The position numbers and the translations under genes were made by a program. DNA of 64,000 bases, taken from NCBI RefSeq assembly GCF_007994075.1, contig NZ_VIWU01000001.1, forward strand, positions 5,270,001 to 5,334,000, read 5' to 3'. Positions 41,125-49,614 of the stretch are shown here, in pieces. The notes beneath the pieces were generated by a model that was not told the DNA's origin, did not search any database, and worked only from the letters and a program-made list of their open reading frames with translations. Every line of letters begins with the position of its first letter. The stretch's first letter is position 1. This DNA is from Pseudonocardia hierapolitana (GTDB lineage: Bacteria; Actinomycetota; Actinomycetes; Mycobacteriales; Pseudonocardiaceae).

Positions 41125-41165
41125 CTACCGGAGGTAACTTACTCGTGGTAACTTACCGGCGGTAA
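41125..41165. promoter_or_regulatory. Three tandem 13-bp operators, period 14 bp
   Basis: The sites CTACCGGAGGTAA (41125-41137), TTACTCGTGGTAA (41139-41151) and TTACCGGCGGTAA (41153-41165) follow the palindrome TTACC-N3-GGTAA, each separated by one base. They fill the promoter between the TetR and monooxygenase genes. The third is a perfect palindrome. Confidence 0.85.
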
Positions 41166-41185
41166 CCCGTCGGGAGGAGCCGCAC

Positions 41186-42646
41186 ATGACCGAGAACGTG
41201 GAGCGGGTGGACGTCGCGATAGTGGGCAGCGGGTTCGCGGGGCTCGGTGCCGCTGTGCGGTTGCGCGAGGCAGGCCGCCCGGATTTCCTGATCCTGGAGA
41301 AGGGTGACACGCTCGGCGGCACCTGGCGCGACAACACCTACCCGGGCTGCGCGTGCGACGTGCAGTCCCACCTGTACTCGTTCTCCTTCGCGCCCAACCC
41401 GCACTGGACGCGCACCTTCGCCCGGCAGCCGGAGATCCGCGCCTACCTGGAGCGCGTCGCCGACCGCTTCGCCCTGCGGGACCGGATCCGCTTCGGCGCG
41501 GCGGTCACCGCGGCCCGCTGGGCCGGGAAGGGCTGGGAGCTGGAGCTCGCGGACGGCAGCCAGGTGCACGCGCGCGTCGTCGTGTGGGGCACCGGGGCGC
41601 TGCACGAGCCGTCCGTGCCCGACCTCCCGGGCATCGACGAGTTCGCCGGCACGGTGTTCCACTCCGCGCAGTGGCGCCACGACCACGACCTGACCGGCCG
41701 TCGGGTCGCGGTGATCGGCACGGGGGCGAGCGCGATCCAGTTCGTCCCCGCGATCCAGCCGCGGGTGGCGTCGCTCGCGCTGTTCCAGCGCACCGCACCC
41801 TGGGTGCTGCCGAAGCCGGACCGGCCGGTCCCCGCCGCGATGCGCAGGCTCTACCGGGCCGTGCCGGGAGTGCAGAAGCTGCAACGCGCGCTGATCTACG
41901 CCCGCAACGAGGCGCTCGTCAGCGGGTTCCTGAAGCCGCGGCGGATGGCCATCGTGGAGCGGTTCGCCCGCGCCTACCTGCACCGGGTTTTCGCCGACCG
42001 GCCCGATCTGGAGGCCAAGGTCACCCCGGACTTCACGATCGGCTGCAAGCGCATCCTGATGTCCAACGACTACTACCCCGCGCTGAAGCAGCCGAACGTC
42101 GACGTCGTCACCGAGAAGATCGTGCGGGTCACGCCGAACGCGGTGGTGACGGCCGACGGTGTCGAGCACGAGGTCGACACGATCATCTTCGGCACCGGGT
42201 TCAGGGTCGGGGCCGGGCTGGGCAAGTCGGTGCCGATCACCGGCCGCGACGGCGTGCGGCTTGCCGACCAGGGCGCCGTCGAGGGCTTCCTGGGCACGAC
42301 GATCGCCGGGTTCCCGAACCTGTTCGTGCTCACCGGCCCGAACACCGGGCTCGGGCACAGCTCGATGGTCTTCATGATCGAGTCGCAGCTGAACTACGTG
42401 ATGGACGCGCTGCGCGTGCTCGACGAGCACGGCGCGGTGGCCCTGGACACCCGCCGGGACCGCCAGGAGGCCTACAACGCCAGGCTGCAGGGCCGGCTCG
42501 ACGGGTCGGTGTGGGCCGCGGGCGGCTGCGCCAGCTGGTACCTCGACGACGACGGCCGCAACCGCACCCTCTGGCCGGGCTACACCTTCGACTTCCGCCG
42601 CCGCACCCGCAAGGTCCGCCCGTCCGACCACGAGCTGATCGCGTAG
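41186..42646 (+). CDS. Flavin-containing monooxygenase, Baeyer-Villiger type
   Basis: A 486-residue NADPH/FAD monooxygenase. FAD motif GSGFAGLG at residues 13-20, the fingerprint FAGTVFHSAQW (about 152-162), and NADPH motif GTGASAIQF. It would convert ketones to esters or oxidise S/N atoms; it resembles EthA/MymA-type mycobacterial enzymes. GGAGGAG precedes ATG 41186. Controlled by the TetR repressor next door. The substrate is unknown. Repeat array 2 starts 11 bp after its stop. Confidence 0.92.
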   Translation: MTENVERVDVAIVGSGFAGLGAAVRLREAGRPDFLILEKGDTLGGTWRDNTYPGCACDVQSHLYSFSFAPNPHWTRTFARQPEIRAYLERVADRFALRDRIRFGAAVTAARWAGKGWELELADGSQVHARVVVWGTGALHEPSVPDLPGIDEFAGTVFHSAQWRHDHDLTGRRVAVIGTGASAIQFVPAIQPRVASLALFQRTAPWVLPKPDRPVPAAMRRLYRAVPGVQKLQRALIYARNEALVSGFLKPRRMAIVERFARAYLHRVFADRPDLEAKVTPDFTIGCKRILMSNDYYPALKQPNVDVVTEKIVRVTPNAVVTADGVEHEVDTIIFGTGFRVGAGLGKSVPITGRDGVRLADQGAVEGFLGTTIAGFPNLFVLTGPNTGLGHSSMVFMIESQLNYVMDALRVLDEHGAVALDTRRDRQEAYNARLQGRLDGSVWAAGGCASWYLDDDGRNRTLWPGYTFDFRRRTRKVRPSDHELIA

Positions 42647-42656
42647 CCGAACGCGA

Positions 42657-42846
42657 GACTCGCGGTGCTCGAACGCGAGACTCGCGGTGCTCGAACGCGA
42701 GACTCGCCGTGCTCGAACGCAGGACTCGCTGGCGAGTCGGGCATTCGATGCGGCGAGTCCGACGTTCCGACACGGCGAGTCCGACGTTCCGACACCGCGA
42801 GTCCGACGTTCGGACAGGCGAGTCGGGCGTTCCGACGCGGTGAGTC
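42657..42846. repeat. 22-bp GACTC repeat array 2 with central inversion
   Basis: Four direct units (GACTC at 42657, 42679, 42701, 42723, exactly 22 bp apart), a 6-nt centre GCTGGC, then six inverted units (GAGTC at 42734, 42755, 42777, 42799, 42820, 42842; spacing 21-22 bp). The direct units read GACTCGCGGTG plus CTCGAACGCGA. It lies 10 bp after the monooxygenase stop and ends 24 bp before the menC promoter. Same build as the arrays at 1800 and 49224. Confidence 0.95.
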
Positions 42847-42869
42847 CGCGGGCCGGGGTTGGGCGCACG

Positions 42870-42875
42870 TAGGGT
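42870..42875 (+). promoter_or_regulatory. -10 hexamer TAGGGT of leaderless menC promoter
   Basis: TAGGGT lies 6 nt before the GTG at 42882, with no ribosome-binding site. It starts just after repeat array 2 ends. Confidence 0.6.
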
Positions 42876-42881
42876 CGGGCG

Positions 42882-43820
42882 GTGCTCGACGTCTACGCCA
42901 TCCCGCTGACCACCCGGTTCCGCGGGATCACCGTCCGGGAGGGCGTTCTGATCGAGGGCCCGGCGGGGTGGGGGGAGTTCTGCCCGTTCGCCGACTACGA
43001 CGACAAGGAGTCGGCACCGTGGCTCGCTGCGGCCCGGGAGGCGGCCGAGGAGGGCTGGCCGGAACCGGTGCGCGACCGGGTCCCGGTGAACTGCATCGTG
43101 CCGGCCGTCGGGCCGGACCGGGCGCAGGAGATCGTGCGGGCGTCGGGGTGCGCCACGGCCAAGGTCAAGGTCGCCGACGGGCCCGGCTCGCTGCCTGCCG
43201 ACCTGGAGCGGGTGGCCGCGGTGCGCGACGCGCTCGGCCCGGCCGGCGCGGTCCGGGTGGACGCCAACGCCGCATGGACCGTGGACGAGGCCGTCAGCGC
43301 GATCTCCGCGCTGGATCGCGCGGCGGGCGGGCTGCAGTACGTCGAGCAGCCCTGCCGGACCGTCGACGAGCTGGCGGCGGTCCGGCGCAAGGTCGACGTG
43401 CCGATCGCCGCGGACGAGTCGATCCGCAGGGCCGAGGACCCGCTGCGGGTGGCGGTGGCCGGCGCGGCGGATGTCGCGGTGCTCAAGGTCGCCCCGCTCG
43501 GCGGCGTGCGCAGGGCCCTCGCGGTGGCGGAGGCGTGCGGGCTGCCGTGCGTGGTGTCGTCGGCGCTGGAGACGAGCGTCGGCATGGCCGCCGAGCTGGC
43601 GCTGGCCGGGGCGCTGCCGAGGCTGGACATGGCGTGCGGTCTCGGCACGGGCGCGCTGCTCACCGCCGACGTCGTCGACGACCCGATCCGGCCCCGCGAC
43701 GGCTGGCTGCCGGTGCCCCGGCGCGCGCCCGAGCCCGTGCGACGCTCGGACGTCGCCGCCGGACTGGACCGGGTGCGTTGGTGGCAGGACCGGCTCGCCC
43801 GCGTCGCCGCCGCGGTCTGA
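42882..43820 (+). CDS. menC: o-Succinylbenzoate synthase
   Basis: A 312-residue enolase-superfamily enzyme that dehydrates SHCHC to o-succinylbenzoate in menaquinone synthesis. Seen are the catalytic KxK (ATAKVKV), metal ligands VDANAAW, VEQPC and AADESIR, and the second lysine in LKVAPLGG. Length fits the short actinobacterial form. GTG at 42882, probably leaderless. No other men gene is adjacent; the stop TGA overlaps the next ATG by one base. Confidence 0.93.
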   Translation: MLDVYAIPLTTRFRGITVREGVLIEGPAGWGEFCPFADYDDKESAPWLAAAREAAEEGWPEPVRDRVPVNCIVPAVGPDRAQEIVRASGCATAKVKVADGPGSLPADLERVAAVRDALGPAGAVRVDANAAWTVDEAVSAISALDRAAGGLQYVEQPCRTVDELAAVRRKVDVPIAADESIRRAEDPLRVAVAGAADVAVLKVAPLGGVRRALAVAEACGLPCVVSSALETSVGMAAELALAGALPRLDMACGLGTGALLTADVVDDPIRPRDGWLPVPRRAPEPVRRSDVAAGLDRVRWWQDRLARVAAAV

Positions 43821-44776
43821 TGGCGGTCGTGGTCGTGGGCGCGGGCATCGCCGGGACGGCCTGCGCGGCCGAGCTGGCGGCGGCGGGCGTGCCCGTGCGG
43901 CTGGTGGAACGGGCGGGCGGGGTCGGCGGGCGGATGGGCGGCCACGTCGTCGCCGGACGCCCGGTGGATCTCGGCGCGGCCTACTTCACGGTGCGGGACC
44001 CCGGCTTCGAGCAGGTGGTGCGGCGCTGGGAGGCCGCGGGGCTCGCCCGGCCGTGGACGTCCGAGCTCGCCGTGCTGAGCGGCGGCACCCGCGACCGCGC
44101 GCCCGGGCCGCAGCGGTGGGCGGCTCCCGGCGGGCTGGGCGGGCTCGTGGCCGAGCTGGCCGCCGGGCTCACCGTCGAGCTCGGCCGCGAGGTGCGCCGG
44201 GTCGGCCCCGGCCCGATCGTCGACGGCGAGCCCGCCGACGCCGTCGTCCTCGCGATGCCCGACCCGCAGGCGCTTCGGCTCCTCGAGCCCGGCCACCCCG
44301 CTGCCGCCCGGCTGACCGGACGCGGGTGGCGGCCCGCGATCGCGGTCGCCGCCGGGTGGGCCGTTCGGGAGTGGGCGGAGCTGCCCGCCGCGTTCGTCAA
44401 CGACCACCCGGTGCTCACCCTGATCGCCGACGACGGCAGGCGGCGCGGCGACGGCGCCCCCGTCCTGGTCGCCCACACGACGGCCGCCGTCGCCCGCGCC
44501 CATGAGGCCGACCCGGACGGCGCGATCGGGCCCGTGCTCGACGCGCTGCGGGAGCTGCTCGGCGTCCGCAGCGCGCCCGCGTGGACGCTGGCTCACCACT
44601 GGCCGCACGCGTCGCCGGACGGGACCCGCGACGAGCCGTTCCACCTCACCGCGGACGGCATCGGGCTGGCGGGCGACGGCTGGGGCAGCCCCCGCGTGGA
44701 GACGGCGTGGCGCTCGGGCCACCTGCTGGGAACGGAGCTCGCCGAGTGGGTGCGGCGCGGCCGTCCCGCGGGTTAG
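43820..44776 (+). CDS. Renalase-like FAD-dependent oxidoreductase
   Basis: A 318-residue flavoprotein: the N-terminal VVVVGAGIAGTACAAELAAAG dinucleotide fold, ERAGGVGGRMGG, then DLGAAYFTVRDPGFEQVV, and C-terminal GIGLAGDGWGSPRVETAWRSG. This is the arrangement of bacterial renalases, which oxidise off-path NAD(P)H isomers. ATG at 43820 overlaps the menC stop (TGATG), so the two are coupled. The TAG stop lies within the -10 hexamer of the next gene. Confidence 0.85.
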   Translation: MAVVVVGAGIAGTACAAELAAAGVPVRLVERAGGVGGRMGGHVVAGRPVDLGAAYFTVRDPGFEQVVRRWEAAGLARPWTSELAVLSGGTRDRAPGPQRWAAPGGLGGLVAELAAGLTVELGREVRRVGPGPIVDGEPADAVVLAMPDPQALRLLEPGHPAAARLTGRGWRPAIAVAAGWAVREWAELPAAFVNDHPVLTLIADDGRRRGDGAPVLVAHTTAAVARAHEADPDGAIGPVLDALRELLGVRSAPAWTLAHHWPHASPDGTRDEPFHLTADGIGLAGDGWGSPRVETAWRSGHLLGTELAEWVRRGRPAG

Positions 44777-44779
44777 CGT
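44774..44779 (+). promoter_or_regulatory. -10 hexamer TAGCGT of leaderless glcD-like promoter
   Basis: TAGCGT includes the TAG stop of the renalase-like gene and ends 8 nt before the GTG at 44788. Confidence 0.5.
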
Positions 44780-44787
44780 GCTGAGCT

Positions 44788-46179
44788 GTGCCCGCCCCTG
44801 CTGATCCACTCGTCGCCGACCTCCTCGCCGCGCTCCCGGCCGACCGCGTGCTCGTCGACCCGGACGTCGTGGCGCCCTTCCTGCACGACGAGGCCGAGTG
44901 GGCCGCCTACGGGCGGGCGGCTGCGGTGGTCCGCCCGCGGAGCACGGCCGAGGTCGCCGCGGTGGTCGCAGCGTGCGCCCGGCACGTGCGCCCGCTGGTG
45001 CCGCGCGGCGCCGGAACCGGCCTGTCCGGCGGGGCGAACGCGGTCGACGGGTGCGTGGTGCTGTCCACCGAGCGGATGCGCGAGATCGTCGAGATCGACG
45101 AGGCCGAGCGGCTCGCCGTCGTGCAGCCGGGTGTGGTCAACGACGACCTGCGCGCGGCCGCCGCGGAGCGCGGCCTGTGGTACCCGCCGGACCCCGCGAG
45201 CTCCCCGTGGTCGACCATCGGCGGCAACGTCGCCACCAACGCAGGCGGCCTCTGCTGCGTGAAGTACGGCGTCACGCGCGACTACGTGCTCGCCCTCGAG
45301 GTCGTGACGGCGGCGGGCGACGTGGTGCGGGTCGGGCGGCGCACCGCGAAGGGCGTGGCAGGCTACGACCTCGCCGGGCTGATGGTCGGCTCGGAGGGCA
45401 CCCTCGGGGTGATCACCGAGATCACCGTGCGGCTGCGCCCGCTGCGCACCGGCACCCCGCGCACGGTCGTCGGCTTCTTCGACACGCTCACCGCAGCGGG
45501 CGACGCGGTCTCCCGGGTCACGGCGCGCGGGCTCCAGCCCTCGGCGTTCGAGCTGATCGACCGCGTGTGCCTGCACGCCGTCAACTCCTGGAAGCACGCA
45601 GGCCTGCCAGAGGACGCGGCCGCGCTCCTGCTCGCCCAGACCGACCTCCCCGAGCCCGCTGCGGAGCAGGAGGCAGCGGCGATCCACGCGGAGTTCGAGG
45701 CGGCAGGCGCCCGGGACGCGGTCTTCTCGACCGACCCGGTGGAGGCCGACGCGCTCTTCGACGCCCGCCGCCTGGCCTATCCGGCCCTCGAACAGCGCGG
45801 CGACGCGATGCTCACCGAGGACGTCTGCCTCCCGCGCGCACGCCTCGCCGAGATGCTCGCCCGCGTCGAGGAGATCGCGGCGCGCCACGACGTGCTGATC
45901 GCCAACATCGCGCACGCGGGCGACGGGAACCTGCACCCGCTGCTCATCACCCCGCACGGCGACGAGCCCGCGAAGCGGCGCGCGCAGGCCGCGTTCGACG
46001 ACATCGTCGACGCCGCGCTCGCCCTCGGCGGCACCGTCACCGGGGAGCACGGCGTCGGCCTGCTGAAGCTGCCGGGCATGCGCGCCGAGCTCGGCCCCGA
46101 GGTCCTCGCGCTGCAACGCGCGGTGAAGCAGGCACTGGATCCGCACGGGATCCTCAACCCCGGCAAGGTGGTTTCGTGA
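44788..46179 (+). CDS. FAD-linked oxidase, GlcD/D-lactate dehydrogenase type
   Basis: A 463-residue enzyme of the vanillyl-alcohol-oxidase flavoprotein family. The FAD-binding part shows VPRGAGTGLSGGANAV and STIGGNVATNAGGLCCVKYG; the C-terminal part has the NIAHAGDGNLHPLL and GTVTGEHGVGLLK motifs of glycolate or D-2-hydroxyacid oxidation. The partner subunits GlcE/GlcF are absent. GTG at 44788. It overlaps the acyl-CoA synthetase start by four bases (GTGA). Confidence 0.9.
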   Translation: MPAPADPLVADLLAALPADRVLVDPDVVAPFLHDEAEWAAYGRAAAVVRPRSTAEVAAVVAACARHVRPLVPRGAGTGLSGGANAVDGCVVLSTERMREIVEIDEAERLAVVQPGVVNDDLRAAAAERGLWYPPDPASSPWSTIGGNVATNAGGLCCVKYGVTRDYVLALEVVTAAGDVVRVGRRTAKGVAGYDLAGLMVGSEGTLGVITEITVRLRPLRTGTPRTVVGFFDTLTAAGDAVSRVTARGLQPSAFELIDRVCLHAVNSWKHAGLPEDAAALLLAQTDLPEPAAEQEAAAIHAEFEAAGARDAVFSTDPVEADALFDARRLAYPALEQRGDAMLTEDVCLPRARLAEMLARVEEIAARHDVLIANIAHAGDGNLHPLLITPHGDEPAKRRAQAAFDDIVDAALALGGTVTGEHGVGLLKLPGMRAELGPEVLALQRAVKQALDPHGILNPGKVVS

Positions 46180-47615
46180 CTCCGCTGTTCCCCGCCCTCC
46201 TCGACCCGGACGACCGGCCCGCGCTGCGGTTCGGCGACGACGCGCTGACCTACCGCCGGCTCGCAGGCGCCGCAGGGGCGCTCGCGGGCTCGCTCGCGGG
46301 GCGGCAGCGCGTCGCCGTGCACGCCACGCCGACGATCCACACGGCCGTCGGGGTCACGGCGGCGCTGCTCGCGGGCGTCGCGGCGGTGCCGGTGAACCCG
46401 AAGCTGGGGGAGCGGGAGCTCGGGCACGTCGTCGGCGACTGCGCGCCCGACCTCGTGCTGGCCGCGCCCGGTGCGCCCCTGCCCGGTCCGCTCGCGGCGC
46501 TGCCGCGGCTGGACGTCGACCTCACAGCGGCCGGGCCGGTACCGGCGCACGAGCCGCCGCCCGACGTCCCGGCGCTCGTGATCTACACGTCCGGCACCAC
46601 CGGGCCGCCGAAGGGCGCCGTGCTGCCGCGCAGCGCCGTGGCGTACGACCTCGACGCGCTCGCCGAGGCGTGGGACTGGACGTCCGACGACCTGCTCGCC
46701 CACGCCCTGCCGCTGTTCCACGTGCACGGTCTGGTGCTGGGCGTGCTCGGCCCGCTGCGGCGCGGCGGGAGCCTGCACCACATTGGCAGGCTCGACGCGC
46801 CGGTGCTGGCCGCGGCGGGCGCGTCGATGGTGTTCGGCGTGCCGACGCAGTACCACCGGCTCGCCGGCCAGCTCGAGTCCGACCCGGAGTCGGCGAAGGA
46901 GATCGGCCGGGCGCGGCTGCTCGTGTCCGGGTCGGCCGCGCTCACGGCCGTCGACCACGCCCGGATCCACCGTGCCACCGGCCTCGCCGTGCGCGAGCGC
47001 TACGGGCTCACCGAGACGCTGATCCTCACCGCGGCGCGGGCCGCCGACGAGCCCGAGGTCGGCGCCGTGGGCCGGCCTCTGCGCGGCACCGAGATCCGGC
47101 TCGCGCCGCTTGCCGGCCCCGGCGGCCCGAGCCGACAGCGCAGCGGCGAGGACGACGGGCTGGGCGCGATCGAGGTGCGCGGGCCCAGCCTGTTCACCGG
47201 CTACCTCAACCGCCCCGACGCCACGGCCGCCGCGCACACCGCGGACGGCTGGTTCGCCACCGGGGACATCGGCCGCTGGACCGAGAGCGGCGCGCTCGCG
47301 ATCGTCGGCCGCAGCGCCACCGACCTGATCAAGTCCGGTGGGTACAAGATCGGTGCGGGCGAGATCGAGAACGCGCTGCTCGAGCACCCCGCTGTGGCTG
47401 AGGCCGCAGTTGTCGGGGTGCCGGACCCCGACCTCGGGGAACGGATCGTCGCGCACGTCGTGCCCGCGGGCACCGCGCCGGAGGAGCGAGAGCTGATCGA
47501 CCACGTCGCCGCGCTGCTCGCGCCGCACAAGCGGCCGCGCGAGGTCCGGTTCACCGAGGCGCTCCCGCGCAACGACATGGGGAAGGTGCAGAAGTCCCGC
47601 CTTCCGCGGGAGTGA
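46176..47615 (+). CDS. Acyl-CoA synthetase, MatB/FadD36-like
   Basis: A 479-residue ANL-family ligase. It has the P-loop YTSGTTGPPKG, LPLFHVHGLVLGVLGPL, YGLTETLI, WFATGDIGRW, KSGGYKIGAGEIE and PRNDMGKVQK. The short N-terminus and the HVHGL loop fit the malonyl/methylmalonyl-CoA synthetase group (MatB, FadD36). It would charge small dicarboxylic or short acids. GTG at 46176 is coupled to the GlcD-like gene. The stretch GPGGPSRQRSGEDDG around residue 315 is an unusual hydrophilic insert. Confidence 0.88.
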   Translation: MTPLFPALLDPDDRPALRFGDDALTYRRLAGAAGALAGSLAGRQRVAVHATPTIHTAVGVTAALLAGVAAVPVNPKLGERELGHVVGDCAPDLVLAAPGAPLPGPLAALPRLDVDLTAAGPVPAHEPPPDVPALVIYTSGTTGPPKGAVLPRSAVAYDLDALAEAWDWTSDDLLAHALPLFHVHGLVLGVLGPLRRGGSLHHIGRLDAPVLAAAGASMVFGVPTQYHRLAGQLESDPESAKEIGRARLLVSGSAALTAVDHARIHRATGLAVRERYGLTETLILTAARAADEPEVGAVGRPLRGTEIRLAPLAGPGGPSRQRSGEDDGLGAIEVRGPSLFTGYLNRPDATAAAHTADGWFATGDIGRWTESGALAIVGRSATDLIKSGGYKIGAGEIENALLEHPAVAEAAVVGVPDPDLGERIVAHVVPAGTAPEERELIDHVAALLAPHKRPREVRFTEALPRNDMGKVQKSRLPRE

Positions 47616-47646
47616 TTGGGCCGCCTCTTTGGGGCACCCTGATCGG

Positions 47647-49188
47647 ATGACGGACACGACGACCCGCACCGAGAGCCGCACCTTCCGCGGAGCCGCCGAG
47701 GCCGGCAGTCCCCGGCTCGACGCGCTTCCCGGGGTCCACCGCGAGGACGCCGTTCCGCAGCAGGTACTCGAGGTCGAGCGCTTCGACACCGCGGACCACC
47801 GGCTCGCCGCGGCCGGGATCACGCTCGCCGTGCACCGGACCGACGGCGAGCAGCCGCACTGGCGGCTCGACTTCCCGGACGACGACCGCGGCGAGGAGCT
47901 GCGCGTCCCGCTCGCCCCCGACGCACCGCCGGTCCCGGACGTGCCGAGTGAGCTGGCCGAGCTGGTGCGCGGCGTCGTGCGGGACGGCGAGCTGCGCCCC
48001 TCCGGCCAGGTCCGCCGGGTGCGGACGGGTTCGCGGCTGCTGGGCGAGGACGACCGCCTGCTCGCCACGGTGGTCCACGACCACGTCACGGTCGCCACGC
48101 TCGGCTCGTCCACCGAGGGCGCGGCGTGGACCGAGGTGCACGCCCACGACATGTCCGACGGCGGGCTCGCCGAGGCGCTCGAGCGGCGGCTCGGCGAGGC
48201 CGGGCTGAAGCCCGCGACGACGTCGGCGGAGGCCGAGCTGGACCGCCTGTTGCGCCCGCCCGCCCGGCAGCGGCGCGGGTCGGGTGGGAAGCGCATGAAG
48301 CCCGGGACCGCGGGCGCGGCACTCGTCGAGTACCTGGCCGCGCAGGTCGATCGGCTCGCCGCCGAGGACCTGCGTGCCCGGCGCGGCGAGCCGGACTCCG
48401 TGCACCAGCTGCGGGTGGCCGCGCGGCGTTTGCGCAGCGCGCTGCAGTCCTACCGGCGGCTGGTGGACCGCGAGCGCACCGAGCCGGTCGTGGACTCCCT
48501 GCGGGAGCTCGCCCGCTCGCTCGCCCCGGCCCGCGACGCCGAGGTGTTGCACGAGCGGATCCGCGACGGACTCGGCGGCTTGAAACCGGAGCTGCTGCTC
48601 GGGCCGGTGCAGGCGCAGGTCACCCGGCACTACGCGCGCGTGGAGGGGGAGGCCGCTGCGGCCGTGCTCAGCGCGCTGGACGGCGACGAGTACGCCCGCC
48701 TGCGCCGCGATCTCGACGACCTGCTGCAGGACCCCCCGCTCACGAAGCGCGCGGCGCGACCCGCCCGCAAGGAGCTGCCCGCGCACGTCGCGCGGGCGGC
48801 ACGGCGGCTGTCCCGCGCGGTAGAGGTGGCGGTCGATCCCGCCGTTCCGGCCGAGGAGCGGGACATCGCGGTTCACGACGCCAGGAAGGCAGGCAAGCGG
48901 CTGCGCTACGCCACCGAGGTCGCCCGGCCGGCGGTCGGGAAGGACGCGAAGCGGTTCGCGAAGGAGCTCAAGGGGTTCCAGGACGCCCTCGGTGAGCACC
49001 AGGACACCGTGGTGGCCCGCGACGCCCTCCGCGAGCTCGCCACCCAGGCGTCCGGGAAGGGGGAGAACGGCTTCGCGTTCGGCGTCCTGCACGGCCGCGA
49101 TGCCGCCCGCGCCGCGGAGATCGAGGCGCAGCTGCCGGACCTGTGGGCGACGGCCTGGCGCCCCCGCAACCGCCGCTGGCTCGGCTGA
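47647..49188 (+). CDS. CYTH-CHAD domain protein
   Basis: A 513-residue two-domain protein. The N-terminal CYTH tunnel-fold domain runs to about residue 205, but the usual ExExK entry is degenerate (LEVERFDTADHRL follows a variable start). The C-terminal CHAD helical domain spans about 225-510 (VHQLRVAARRLRSAL, VHDARKAGKRLRYATEV). CHAD binds polyphosphate, and CYTH enzymes cleave triphosphates, so a polyphosphate role is likely. ATG at 47647. Repeat array 3 begins 36 bp after the stop. Confidence 0.9.
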   Translation: MTDTTTRTESRTFRGAAEAGSPRLDALPGVHREDAVPQQVLEVERFDTADHRLAAAGITLAVHRTDGEQPHWRLDFPDDDRGEELRVPLAPDAPPVPDVPSELAELVRGVVRDGELRPSGQVRRVRTGSRLLGEDDRLLATVVHDHVTVATLGSSTEGAAWTEVHAHDMSDGGLAEALERRLGEAGLKPATTSAEAELDRLLRPPARQRRGSGGKRMKPGTAGAALVEYLAAQVDRLAAEDLRARRGEPDSVHQLRVAARRLRSALQSYRRLVDRERTEPVVDSLRELARSLAPARDAEVLHERIRDGLGGLKPELLLGPVQAQVTRHYARVEGEAAAAVLSALDGDEYARLRRDLDDLLQDPPLTKRAARPARKELPAHVARAARRLSRAVEVAVDPAVPAEERDIAVHDARKAGKRLRYATEVARPAVGKDAKRFAKELKGFQDALGEHQDTVVARDALRELATQASGKGENGFAFGVLHGRDAARAAEIEAQLPDLWATAWRPRNRRWLG

Positions 49189-49223
49189 CAACCTACGGCG
49201 TCGCCAGGCGTGCAGGAACGTCG

Positions 49224-49591
49224 GACTCGCCACGCACGAACGCCGGACTCGCCACGCACGAACGCCGGACTCGCCGCGCAGGAACGCCGGACTCGCCGTG
49301 TCGAGACGTCGGACTCGCCGCGCAGGAACGCCGGGCTCGCCGTGCCGAGACGTCGGACTCGCCGCGCAGGAACGCCGGGCTCGCCGTGCCGAGACGTCGG
49401 ACTCGCCGCGCAGGAACGCCGAACTCGCCGTGTCGAGACGTCGGACTCACCGTGTTGGAGTGCCGGACTCGCCCGCGAGTCTTGCGTTCCTGCGCGGCGA
49501 GTCTTGCGTTCCCGCACGGCGAGTCTTGCGATCGGGCGCGGTGAGTCTTGTGATCGGGCGCGGTGAGTCCGGCGTTCGGACGCGGTGACGG
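49224..49591. repeat. 22-bp GACTC repeat array 3 with central inversion
   Basis: Twelve direct units (GACTC or variant every 22 bp from 49224 to 49466), the centre GCCCGC, then five inverted units (GAGTC at 49477, 49499, 49521, 49543, 49565) and a decayed sixth. Direct units alternate between two types (tails CAGGAACGCCG and TCGAGACGTCG), giving a 44-bp higher order. Next to the centre, 19 of 22 positions in the flanking units pair in the plus-strand transcript, five as G-U. It lies between two plus-strand genes. Confidence 0.95.
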
Positions 49592-49614
49592 GGGGCCGTG
49601 CGACGATCGCGGGC

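Noticed and set aside
49210..49566. Open frames of about 85-200 residues through the repeat arrays (also at 1838-2347 and 42580-42872)
   Set aside because: The period of 22 is not a multiple of 3, so all frames stay open and simply cycle through the repeat; there is no domain and no fitting start site.
49224..49591. CRISPR array
   Set aside because: The 22-bp units are contiguous with no unique spacers, and the orientation inverts in the middle; no cas gene is nearby.
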